Source: an uncultured Saprospiraceae bacterium
Lineage (GTDB): Bacteria; Bacteroidota; Bacteroidia; Chitinophagales; Saprospiraceae
Length of the DNA: 5,142 nucleotides
Reading direction: 5' to 3'
Assembly: GCA_937973565.1 (NCBI GenBank)
Contig: CALJKQ010000283.1
Span: 1-5,142 of the forward strand
Below the pieces are notes generated by a model. That model was given only the letters and a program-made list of their open reading frames with translations, had not been told where the DNA came from and did no database searches. Positions within the stretch are counted from its first letter, which is position 1. Each line of letters starts with the position of its first letter. A program made the translations under genes and the position numbers. Of the stretch, positions 1-5,142 are shown one piece after another.

Positions 1-1
1 C

Positions 2-316
2 CTGGATATTGGTCCTCTGGCTGTAAAGGCTTTCTGCGATGTAATTGCTGAGTCCAAAACCATTGTATGGAATGGCCCTATGGGCGTATTTGAATTTCCC
101 AATTTTGCCAATGGCACACTATCGGTAGCCCATGCTGTGGCACAGGCAACGAAAGCAGGTGCATTTTCATTGATCGGTGGCGGAGATTCCGTTTCCGCTA
201 TAAATAAGGCTGGTCTGGAAAATGAGGTAAGTTATGTTTCCACCGGAGGTGGAGCCATGCTTGAAATGTTGGAAGGAAAAATTCTGCCCGGCGTAGCCGC
301 CATAGAAGAAAACTAA
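2..316 (+). CDS. pgk: Phosphoglycerate kinase, C-terminal part (5' end outside window)
   Basis: This is the last 104 codons of phosphoglycerate kinase, the cytosolic glycolytic enzyme that transfers the acyl phosphate of 1,3-bisphosphoglycerate to ADP. The open frame enters at base 2 and closes with TAA at 314-316. An internal ATG at 80 is not the start, because the frame upstream of it already reads family sequence (LDIGPLAVKAF). Visible family motifs are the nucleotide-binding-domain block WNGPMGVFE, the glycine-rich GGGDSVSAINKAG segment, and the C-terminal STGGGAMLEMLEGKILPGV block that carries the conserved nucleotide/phosphate-binding glycines. The family is usually about 390-420 residues, so roughly the first three quarters lie to the left. 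The gene converges on the carboxylase gene with only 5 bp between stop codons. No frameshift or missing motif is seen. Identification is essentially certain. Confidence 0.97.
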   Translation: MDIGPLAVKAFCDVIAESKTIVWNGPMGVFEFPNFANGTLSVAHAVAQATKAGAFSLIGGGDSVSAINKAGLENEVSYVSTGGGAMLEMLEGKILPGVAAIEEN

Positions 317-321
317 AATAT

Positions 322-1953
322 CTATGTTTGGATCACGCCCGGATTGAATTTTTCGATTGGGGCGTGATCTGCCATAGTGATGCCCAGGGATATGAAATTT
401 CTTGTGGCCCTGGGATCAATGATCGCATCAACCCATAGTCTCGAAGCCGCGTAATAGGGAGTCGTCTGACTCTCGTATCTTTGTTTGATTTCTTCGTACA
501 ATTCCATTTCGGCTTTTGGATCCGGTGCACTTCCTTTTGCTTTAAGTGAGCTGACTTGAATCTGTGTCAACACCTTGGCAGCCTGGGCTCCACCCATTAC
601 GGCTATCTTTGCCGTTGGCCATGCCACAATTAATCTTGGATCGTATGCTTTACCACACATGGCGTAATTGCCTGCTCCGAAGGAATTGCCTACAACAACA
701 GAAAATTTGGGAACTGTACTATTGGCAACAGCATTTACCATCTTAGCTCCATCTTTGATAATACCGCCGTGCTCTGATTTCTTTCCCACCATAAAGCCCG
801 TTACGTCGTGTAAGAAAACCAGCGGAATTTTTTTCTGATTGCAGTTTAAAATAAACCGGCAGGCTTTATCGGCTGAATCGCTGTATATGACACCACCGAA
901 TTGCATTTCGCCTTTCCCGTTTTTGGTGACCAGTCGTTGATTGGCAACAATACCTACGGCCCAGCCATCTATCCTTGCATAGGCGCAAAAGATGGTTTTC
1001 CCATAGTCTTCTTTATATTCCACCACCGAATCACTATCCACAATACAGGATACCAGATCTTTGATGTCGTACGGCTTGTTCACTGCTGATGGATATATGC
1101 CCATGATATCCTTGATATCCCTGGCAGGAGCTTGTGCTTTGATGCGGTCGATTCCCGAACGAGGGGTATGGCCCAATTTTCCGACAATTTCTCTGATTTT
1201 ATCCAGACAGCTTTTATCATCCTTCATCCTGTAGTCGGTTACACCGCTGATTTCGCTATGGGTCTGCGCCCCTCCCAGCGTCTCTTGATCTACATCTTCT
1301 CCAATGGCAGCCTTTACCAGATAAGGGCCGGCCAAAAAGATTGAACCGGTACCTTCAACGATCAGGGCTTCATCCGACATAATGGGTAAGTAGGCTCCGC
1401 CTGCAACACAGCTACCCATCACGGCAGCAATTTGTACAATACCTTTGCTACTCATGACAGCGTTGTTGCGGAAAATTCTGCCAAAATGTTCTTTGTCCGG
1501 AAAAATTTCATCCTGCATGGGAAGATACACACCTGCACTATCTACCAGATAAATGATGGGAATATGATTTTCCATAGCTATTTCCTGTGCTCTCAGGTTC
1601 TTTTTACCTGCCATGGGAAACCATGCACCTGCTTTTACGGTAGCATCATTTGCCACGACCATACATAGTCTTTTCTGGATGTAGCCCAGCACACAAACAA
1701 CCCCTGCTGCAGGACAACCACCTTCGTCTTCATACATGCCATAGGCCGCGAAGGCCCCCATCTCAAAAGATTCACTGTCTTTATCCAAAAGATACTGAAT
1801 CCTCTCTCTTGCGGTGAGCTTTCCTGCTTCGTGTTGTTTTTGTATTCTGGTCTGCCCACCTCCCTGTTGAATGGTTGCGAGCTTGTAGTTGACCTGGGCA
1901 CAAAGTTGTCCCATAAAATCTTCATTCTGATTAAAGGTCAGATCCTGTTGCAT
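322..1953 (-). CDS. Acyl-CoA carboxylase carboxyltransferase (beta) subunit, methylcrotonyl-CoA carboxylase-like
   Basis: This 543-residue protein is the carboxyltransferase subunit of a biotin-dependent acyl-CoA carboxylase. It moves CO2 from carboxybiotin to an acyl-CoA in the cytosol. It has two crotonase-fold halves, roughly residues 30-290 and 300-530. The N half holds the acyl-CoA oxyanion block VMGSCVAGGAYLP (178-190). The C half holds TGFMVG (385-390), the biotin-side SFGAGNYAMCGKAYDPR (424-440) and WPTAKIAVMGGAQAA (445-459). NDATVKAG (102-109), LRAQEIA (120-126) and QDEIFPDKEHFGRIF (147-161) resemble methylcrotonyl-CoA carboxylase beta (leucine breakdown) more than propionyl-CoA carboxylase. 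Its length also fits MCC beta (about 535-560). The exact substrate is inferred, since no biotin-carboxylase/BCCP alpha subunit is in the window. The start at 1953 fits the FNQNED N-terminus that I recall in Bacteroidota homologues. It lies 29 bp after the DUF2911 gene with no promoter match in the gap, so co-transcription is likely. Confidence 0.93.
   Translation of the reverse strand: MQQDLTFNQNEDFMGQLCAQVNYKLATIQQGGGQTRIQKQHEAGKLTARERIQYLLDKDSESFEMGAFAAYGMYEDEGGCPAAGVVCVLGYIQKRLCMVVANDATVKAGAWFPMAGKKNLRAQEIAMENHIPIIYLVDSAGVYLPMQDEIFPDKEHFGRIFRNNAVMSSKGIVQIAAVMGSCVAGGAYLPIMSDEALIVEGTGSIFLAGPYLVKAAIGEDVDQETLGGAQTHSEISGVTDYRMKDDKSCLDKIREIVGKLGHTPRSGIDRIKAQAPARDIKDIMGIYPSAVNKPYDIKDLVSCIVDSDSVVEYKEDYGKTIFCAYARIDGWAVGIVANQRLVTKNGKGEMQFGGVIYSDSADKACRFILNCNQKKIPLVFLHDVTGFMVGKKSEHGGIIKDGAKMVNAVANSTVPKFSVVVGNSFGAGNYAMCGKAYDPRLIVAWPTAKIAVMGGAQAAKVLTQIQVSSLKAKGSAPDPKAEMELYEEIKQRYESQTTPYYAASRLWVDAIIDPRATRNFISLGITMADHAPIEKFNPGVIQT
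331..369 (-). terminator. Hairpin in the last codons of the carboxylase gene, candidate terminator at the pgk/carboxylase convergence
   Basis: A perfect 10-bp inverted repeat, GATCACGCCC (331-340) and GGGCGTGATC (360-369), encloses a 19-nt loop. The loop can fold further: positions 343-348 pair with 352-357 with one G-U wobble, leaving a 3-nt tip. On the minus transcript the hairpin is followed, about ten bases on, by a short U-rich stretch around the stop codon and beyond, so it could terminate the DUF2911-carboxylase transcript. On the plus transcript it sits 15 nt past the pgk stop, but no T-run follows. It lies fully inside the carboxylase reading frame (the codons for DHAPIEKFNPGVI), so protein coding also constrains it. 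Terminator function is inferred. Confidence 0.45.
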
Positions 1954-1982
1954 ACGCTGCTTTTTTTCGAAAATTGAATCCC

Positions 1983-2834
1983 TTATTTACCGCTGCATTG
2001 TTTGATCACTCGCTGGTGATTCTCTACATAAGCAGCATCATTTTCCTTCATTGCCAATGCAAGTCCAGCTTGCGCATCAGCCAGAGCGATATCGCACTTA
2101 CCCAATTTTGCAGCAATCTTGGCTCTTACGTAATAAGTCCAGTATTGTTTGTCCATTTCAACCAGTTTATTGGCCCATTCAAAAGCCTGATTGAGATCCT
2201 TGTTGTTTTCATAATAGTAATTGGCAGCATCGTAGTATGTATCTGAAGTTACCTCTGCCGCTTTTGTCTTTTCTGCTATTTCTTTCATGATGTTTTTATC
2301 AGCATCATGACTGATTTTAACAGGCACCATTGTTTTTTCCCATTTAATGAACATTTCGGCACTCGTTGGTCCGGTAGTTTGAAAGCCAATGGTAAATTGT
2401 TCTTCAGCAACACTGAGTTGACTTGCCGTTACGTTGACGCGCAATACATCTTCAGCTTCCTTGTAATTGTAGGTACCCCATTGATTGGGATTGGATGAAA
2501 GGATAATGGTCCAGGTCTGTTCGCCCGGTATGCTTACCATGCCATAAGTACCTGCTTTAACCTCTTTTCCCTCCAACATAATATCTTCAGAAATGGTGAG
2601 GTTGGGGATTTTGTTCGCACCTGTTCTCCAGACCTTGCCATAGGGTATAAGTTTACTGCCCATCATTTGCCTTCCTTTCAACATCGGACGGCTGTAATCA
2701 ACGGTAACTTTAGATAAACCAACAACCTGACTCACACTGGCTGAAGGACTGGCCGCCGGTGTATTAATTTGTGCATTTATATCCTGATAACCACCCAAAA
2801 TGGCTATAAACAGTAGGTAAATTAAGTTTTTCAT
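1983..2834 (-). CDS. DUF2911 domain protein with signal peptide and C-terminal TPR-like region
   Basis: This is a 283-residue exported protein of unknown function. Residues 1-22 look like a Sec signal peptide: a Lys at position 3, a hydrophobic core LIYLLFIAILGG, and probable cleavage after INAQ. Residues about 30-175 match the DUF2911 family common in Bacteroidota, with VTVDYSRPMLKGR (43-55) and the signature LIPYGKVWRTGAN (62-74), followed by beta-rich segments such as AGTYGMVSIPG (94-104) and WTIILSSNPNQWG (108-120). From about 196 on the sequence is helical and aromatic (YYDAANYYYENNKDLNQAFEWANKLVEMD, split here only by description), with the A/W/Y spacing of TPR repeats. This suggests a protein-interaction tail. 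The molecular role of DUF2911 is not known to me. The start at 2834 gives the signal peptide directly and sits 10 nt after a good -7 element. It is the first gene of a probable two-gene unit with the carboxylase. Confidence 0.9.
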   Translation of the reverse strand: MKNLIYLLFIAILGGYQDINAQINTPAASPSASVSQVVGLSKVTVDYSRPMLKGRQMMGSKLIPYGKVWRTGANKIPNLTISEDIMLEGKEVKAGTYGMVSIPGEQTWTIILSSNPNQWGTYNYKEAEDVLRVNVTASQLSVAEEQFTIGFQTTGPTSAEMFIKWEKTMVPVKISHDADKNIMKEIAEKTKAAEVTSDTYYDAANYYYENNKDLNQAFEWANKLVEMDKQYWTYYVRAKIAAKLGKCDIALADAQAGLALAMKENDAAYVENHQRVIKQCSGK

Positions 2835-2844
2835 TTTTTTCTTT

Positions 2845-2872
2845 CAAATATAGTGAATACTTGCAAGAACAG
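2845..2872 (-). promoter_or_regulatory. Bacteroidota-type promoter of the DUF2911-carboxylase unit
   Basis: On the minus strand, bases 2852-2845 read TATATTTG, a full match to the Bacteroidota -7 consensus TAnnTTTG. The -33 box is weak: CTG at 2872-2870, two of three bases of TTG, with a 17-nt spacer. Only 10 nt separate the -7 box from the ATG, so the predicted leader is a few bases long and purine-rich (AAAGAAAAAA). Assignment rests on the motif and position only. Confidence 0.6.
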
Positions 2873-2926
2873 TATAAAAAGGCATTGGTTCATCCCTGAT
2901 GAGTCAAATGTAACGACACGATAGGA

Positions 2927-2957
2927 TTGTTGGTCAGGAAAAATTGCCTTACCTTTG
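2927..2957 (+). promoter_or_regulatory. Bacteroidota-type promoter of the arginine deiminase gene
   Basis: TACCTTTG at 2950-2957 matches TAnnTTTG fully. TTG triplets at 2927-2929 (20-nt spacer) and 2930-2932 (17-nt spacer) both suit the -33 position. The box overlaps the possible TTG start at 2955, which argues against that start. It puts transcription initiation within a few bases of the ATG at 2964. Confidence 0.65.
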
Positions 2958-2963
2958 CCCAAA

Positions 2964-4229
2964 ATGCAAGCTATGGTAAGCGTAAGCTCAGAAATAGGAA
3001 AGCTAAAAAAAGTAATCGTTCACAGACCTGACAGGGGAATCTCTCGCATTACCCCAAAAAGGGCTACAGAGTTGTTGTTTGATGATATTGTGTATGTGCC
3101 GCAAATGATGGATGAGCACGATACATTTACCGATGTTTTGGATGAGTTTGTGGGTCAGGACAATGTTCATGAAGCCGAAAAATTGATTTTAGAGGCATTG
3201 AATGCCGATCCTGATAAAAGGGAGGAACTCATCAACAGAGCCGTGCAATACGAAGAATTGCCCAGCAGTGATGCCGATGCGCTTAAGTCTATGGACAATG
3301 AAACCTTAACGCAGGTGCTGGTAACCGGGTATCAGCAGGAAGATGACCATATTTATTTTGACCCTATTCCCAACTTTATTTTTACAAGGGATATTGCCGT
3401 AGCTGTAAATGATCATGTAATCATTACCAAAGCTGCCAAAACGGCCAGGTTCAGAGAAAATTTGCTTACCCGATTTATTTTTGCAGCCCACCCTCTGTTT
3501 GCAGAAACCAATTCCCAATCGAAGGTTATCAATCTCAATGACCTCAATGCATTTCCGCCCTCCAAAATGGGACAATCCGTAAGCATGGAAGGGGGTGATG
3601 TTATGATTTTAAATGAAGGATATTTGTTGATTGGCTGCAGTGAAAGAACCACCGAACATGCTATTCACTCGCTCAAGGAAGTACTTTTTGACAGAGGCGT
3701 GATCGACAATGTGGTTCAAATCAACATTCCGGATGACAGATCATACATGCACATTGATACGTTGTTTACCCGGATACACACCAACGATATTGTGTGTTTT
3801 AAACCCATTGTTTACGACGGCAATAGCAGTAATGTTAAAGTTTACAGACGGGATGGTGGCTCGGCAGAATACGATTCAGTAAAGAATTTCATCTGGTCGG
3901 AAATTAATCCTGATATGCGTTTTATTTTCGCCGGAAACGGAGTCAGCCCTTACCAAGAAAGAGAGCAATGGACGGATGGATGTAATCTAGTAGCGGTTAA
4001 GCCCGGAGTAGCCATTACCTATGACCGTAATCCAAGGACTGAGGTAGCGTTTAAAAATGCTGGATACAATGTCATCACTGCTTATGATTTTCTTGAAAAG
4101 GTAGAGGATGGTGCCATCAATGTCAATACATTGGACAATACCATTATTACCATACCCAGCAATGAATTGTCGCGGGCAAGAGGAGGATCACACTGTATGA
4201 CTTGTCCAATTATTCGTGAATTGGCTTGA
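2964..4229 (+). CDS. arcA: Arginine deiminase
   Basis: The gene encodes a cytosolic enzyme hydrolysing L-arginine to citrulline and ammonia, the first step of the arginine deiminase pathway. From ATG 2964 it is 421 residues, close to the usual 400-420. The guanidine-modifying-enzyme catalytic set is complete: Asp143 in FTRD, Glu209 in MEGGD, His263 and Asp265 in MHIDT, and the nucleophile Cys411 in GGSHCMTCP near the C-terminus. The N-terminus SSEIGKLKKVIVHRP and the block YQEREQWTDGCNLVA are also typical. The frame is open from TTG 2955, but that codon lies in the promoter -7 box. ATG 2973 is an alternative giving 418 residues and a leader of about ten bases. No ornithine carbamoyltransferase, carbamate kinase or arginine/ornithine antiporter gene is visible nearby, so the gene may act outside a classical arc operon. 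ssrA follows 70 nt downstream without a clear terminator. Confidence 0.95.
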   Translation: MQAMVSVSSEIGKLKKVIVHRPDRGISRITPKRATELLFDDIVYVPQMMDEHDTFTDVLDEFVGQDNVHEAEKLILEALNADPDKREELINRAVQYEELPSSDADALKSMDNETLTQVLVTGYQQEDDHIYFDPIPNFIFTRDIAVAVNDHVIITKAAKTARFRENLLTRFIFAAHPLFAETNSQSKVINLNDLNAFPPSKMGQSVSMEGGDVMILNEGYLLIGCSERTTEHAIHSLKEVLFDRGVIDNVVQINIPDDRSYMHIDTLFTRIHTNDIVCFKPIVYDGNSSNVKVYRRDGGSAEYDSVKNFIWSEINPDMRFIFAGNGVSPYQEREQWTDGCNLVAVKPGVAITYDRNPRTEVAFKNAGYNVITAYDFLEKVEDGAINVNTLDNTIITIPSNELSRARGGSHCMTCPIIRELA

Positions 4230-4299
4230 TAATCAATCAGTTTTACATAATGGAACTTTTTAGTGCCAAGAGGTGTTAAAGAGGTAATTACTACATATT

Positions 4300-4660
4300 G
4301 GGGTTGACTGGTATCGACAGGGAATGCCAATGGTAAGTAAGCATGCCGGAGCACGATTGCTCACTCCGCAATAAATGGTGATCAAACAATGATTGGCGAA
4401 TCTAACTTCGCATTGGCTGCGTAATCTAGGATTATAAAGCCTTTAAGCCTCCAGCTTGACGCCTGATACACAGCTGGCCGCTTTCAACTCTTCAGGATAG
4501 GGAAATCAAATGCCTCTATGAGATTCCGAAACAACAGAGGATCGGCAATTGCAACGCTGCCTGTATGCTGAGCGAAAGCCTAAAAACTGAGTACAGGATA
4601 AGCATGTAGAAAGCTTATGATTGCTTCATCTGGACGGGAGTTCGAATCTCCCCAGCTCCA
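4300..4660 (+). ncRNA. ssrA: Transfer-messenger RNA (tmRNA)
   Basis: This is tmRNA, which with SmpB frees ribosomes stalled on mRNAs lacking a stop codon and tags the nascent protein for proteolysis. The ends form an alanine-tRNA-like acceptor stem: GGGGTTG (4300-4306) pairs with CAGCTCC (4653-4659), with G-U wobbles, then discriminator A at 4660. The T arm is GGGAG-TTCGAAT-CTCCC (4636-4652). CCA is not encoded; CAA follows. Four pseudoknots can be drawn. PK1: 4347-4351/4364-4368 plus 4352-4358/4374-4380. PK2: 4451-4456/4472-4477 plus 4462-4466/4492-4496. PK3: 4513-4517/4536-4540 plus 4523-4529/4542-4549. PK4: 4560-4565/4592-4597 plus 4566-4569/4601-4604. The conserved AAGCATGTAG precedes the 3' half. 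A candidate H2 helix is 4337-4342 with 4613-4618. No good TAnnTTTG promoter lies just upstream, so a longer precursor is possible. Confidence 0.97.
4395..4424 (+). other. tmRNA proteolysis-tag reading frame
   Basis: Inside ssrA the codons GGC GAA TCT AAC TTC GCA TTG GCT GCG TAA encode GESNFALAA and stop. With the alanine carried by tmRNA itself the tag would be AGESNFALAA. The C-terminal ALAA matches the degron recognised by ClpXP-type proteases, and the G-E-x-N-[YF]-ALAA pattern is what Bacteroidota tags look like. The resume codon is set as GGC by analogy; the sequence alone cannot exclude a neighbouring codon. Confidence 0.9.
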
Positions 4661-4661
4661 C

Positions 4662-4699
4662 AAAAACAAAGCCGCTTTTTTAGCGGCTTTGTTTTTTTT
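4662..4699 (+). terminator. Strong intrinsic terminator of ssrA
   Basis: A perfect 14-bp stem pairs 4662-4675 with 4683-4696. Its core is GCCGC/GCGGC extended by A/T pairs. The loop is TTTTTTA (4676-4682), and a T-run covers 4692-4699. The stem begins 2 nt after the mature tmRNA 3' end at 4660, so 3' trimming must remove it before CCA is added. The A-rich left arm gives a T-rich exit on the other strand as well, so it could also stop leftward transcripts. Confidence 0.93.
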
Positions 4700-4836
4700 A
4701 ATGACTTCTGTTGGTCTTAGGTAAATAATTTTTGCCATTTAAAGTTCTTTTCTCGGTTAATCTTGCGCAAAATAAGAACCCTTCCAGCCACTATTTCCTC
4801 TTTTATTTCAGTCCTGCTTTTCAAGTGTAAAAAAAA

Positions 4837-4854
4837 TTTCAAAAAAATTTGAAA
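4837..4854. promoter_or_regulatory. 18-bp palindrome TTTCAAA-N4-TTTGAAA upstream of the Crp/Fnr gene
   Basis: The arms TTTCAAA (4837-4843) and TTTGAAA (4848-4854) are perfect inverted copies around AAAA. The two-fold symmetry and length suit a dimeric helix-turn-helix protein such as a Crp/Fnr regulator. The right arm contains the TTTG that could serve as the -33 box of the downstream gene. The region is very A/T-rich, so chance symmetry is a real alternative. Confidence 0.35.
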
Positions 4855-4875
4855 AAGAGTAGGGGTATACCCTTG
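4848..4875 (+). promoter_or_regulatory. Candidate promoter of the Crp/Fnr-family gene, with overlapping GGGTATACCC palindrome
   Basis: TTTG at 4848-4851 and TACCCTTG at 4868-4875 (one mismatch to TAnnTTTG) are separated by 16 nt, slightly short for the consensus. A perfect 10-bp palindrome, GGGTATACCC (4863-4872), overlaps the -7 box and stands out as G/C-rich within A/T-rich DNA. A repressor bound there would block the promoter. The leader to the ATG at 4921 would be about 40 nt. Confidence 0.4.
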
Positions 4876-4920
4876 ATTGCTTTGTCTGAAAAGTAACTTA
4901 CACAACACAATATTATAACC

Positions 4921-5142
4921 ATGTTAATGACAGCTCATTTTCTGACTGAGTTTCAGAGTCTAAGATTTTTTGATGCCCTGCGCGATGAAGAAAAAATGTA
5001 TTTAATGGCCAATTCGAGGGTGATCTCAGATCAAGGAAGTTCAAACCTCATTTACGCGAAAAATACCCCCTGCAGTTTTGTTTATTTTGTAGTAGAAGGG
5101 TCCGTAAAGGTTTCGAATCCTGAAGATGACAGAGAACACATC
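4921..5142 (+). CDS. Crp/Fnr-family transcriptional regulator, N-terminal part (3' end outside window)
   Basis: The first 74 codons of a cyclic-nucleotide-binding-domain protein run open to the right edge. The N-terminal helix region FFDALRDEEKMYLMANSRV is followed by the beta-roll start, with LIYAKNTPCSFVYFVVEGSVKVSN (given for positions 49-72; key residues are the Tyr-Phe-Val-Val-Glu-Gly turn and the VKV strand). This is the pattern of Crp/Fnr sensors before the phosphate-binding cassette. The ligand-binding cassette and the DNA-binding helix-turn-helix lie outside the window, so ligand and DNA specificity cannot be judged, and a CNB protein without an HTH is not excluded. The start may be ATG 4921 or ATG 4927 (MTAHFL); no Shine-Dalgarno sequence decides it. 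It is a separate transcription unit behind the ssrA terminator. Confidence 0.82.
   Translation, partial: MLMTAHFLTEFQSLRFFDALRDEEKMYLMANSRVISDQGSSNLIYAKNTPCSFVYFVVEGSVKVSNPEDDREHI

Noticed and set aside
564..1668. Several plus-strand open frames of 60-78 codons opposite the carboxylase gene
   Set aside because: They lie antisense to a clearly conserved enzyme and carry no recognisable domain, so they are shadows of its codon usage.
2860..2867. CTTGCAAG palindrome in the divergent intergenic region
   Set aside because: An isolated 8-bp palindrome with no second copy or flanking symmetry is not enough to call an operator.
2955..2963. TTG at 2955 as the start of arginine deiminase
   Set aside because: The codon is part of the TACCTTTG -7 box, so it would be at or upstream of the transcription start; ATG 2964 or 2973 fits better.
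4252..4267. Imperfect hairpin GGAACT-TTTT-AGTGCC as an arginine deiminase terminator
   Set aside because: The stem is short with an A-G mismatch and is followed by a purine-rich stretch rather than a T-run.
4082..4354. 90-codon minus-strand frame over the end of arginine deiminase and start of ssrA
   Set aside because: It overlaps two confidently identified genes on the other strand and shows no family similarity.
4744..4779. Inverted repeat GTTCTT ... AAGAAC downstream of the ssrA terminator
   Set aside because: The arms are only 6 bp and lie 24 nt apart in A/T-rich DNA, which is well within chance.
4717..4908. 63-codon minus-strand open frame between ssrA and the Crp/Fnr gene
   Set aside because: Its composition is Lys/Phe/Leu-rich as expected from A/T-rich noncoding DNA. 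It resembles no family I know, and it runs through both palindromes and the candidate promoter.

Overview
The window looks like ordinary chromosomal DNA of a Bacteroidota species, possibly from the Saprospiria/Chitinophagia/Cytophagia side of the phylum. Three things point there. Promoter -7 elements match the Bacteroidota consensus TAnnTTTG. No gene start has a clear Shine-Dalgarno sequence. The protein set fits: a DUF2911 lipid- or periplasm-directed protein, a Bacteroidota-type methylcrotonyl-CoA-carboxylase-like beta subunit, and a stand-alone arginine deiminase. No finer taxonomic placement is supported.

Layout, left to right. The 3' end of pgk (phosphoglycerate kinase) runs into the window on the + strand and ends 5 bp from the end of a convergent minus-strand pair. 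That pair is a DUF2911/TPR secreted protein gene, transcribed first, and an acyl-CoA carboxylase carboxyltransferase gene 29 bp behind it, probably one transcript. A 39-nt hairpin at the 3' end of the carboxylase coding region is the only terminator-like structure at the convergence. Across a short divergent intergenic region, a complete arginine deiminase gene reads on the + strand. It is followed 70 nt later by ssrA, the tmRNA gene, with four recognisable pseudoknots and the tag frame GESNFALAA. A very strong intrinsic terminator closes ssrA. After about 220 bp of AT-rich DNA with two palindromes, a Crp/Fnr-family regulator begins and runs off the right edge.

The genes do not form a single pathway. 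They are housekeeping or metabolic units: glycolysis, probable leucine/isovalerate-type catabolism, arginine catabolism, ribosome rescue, and a sensor-regulator. I see no mobile element, CRISPR array, phage gene or novel defence system. The points worth a second look are regulatory: very short predicted leaders on the divergent gene pair, the hairpin inside the carboxylase C-terminal codons, the unterminated arginine deiminase-ssrA junction, and the palindromes in front of the Crp/Fnr gene.
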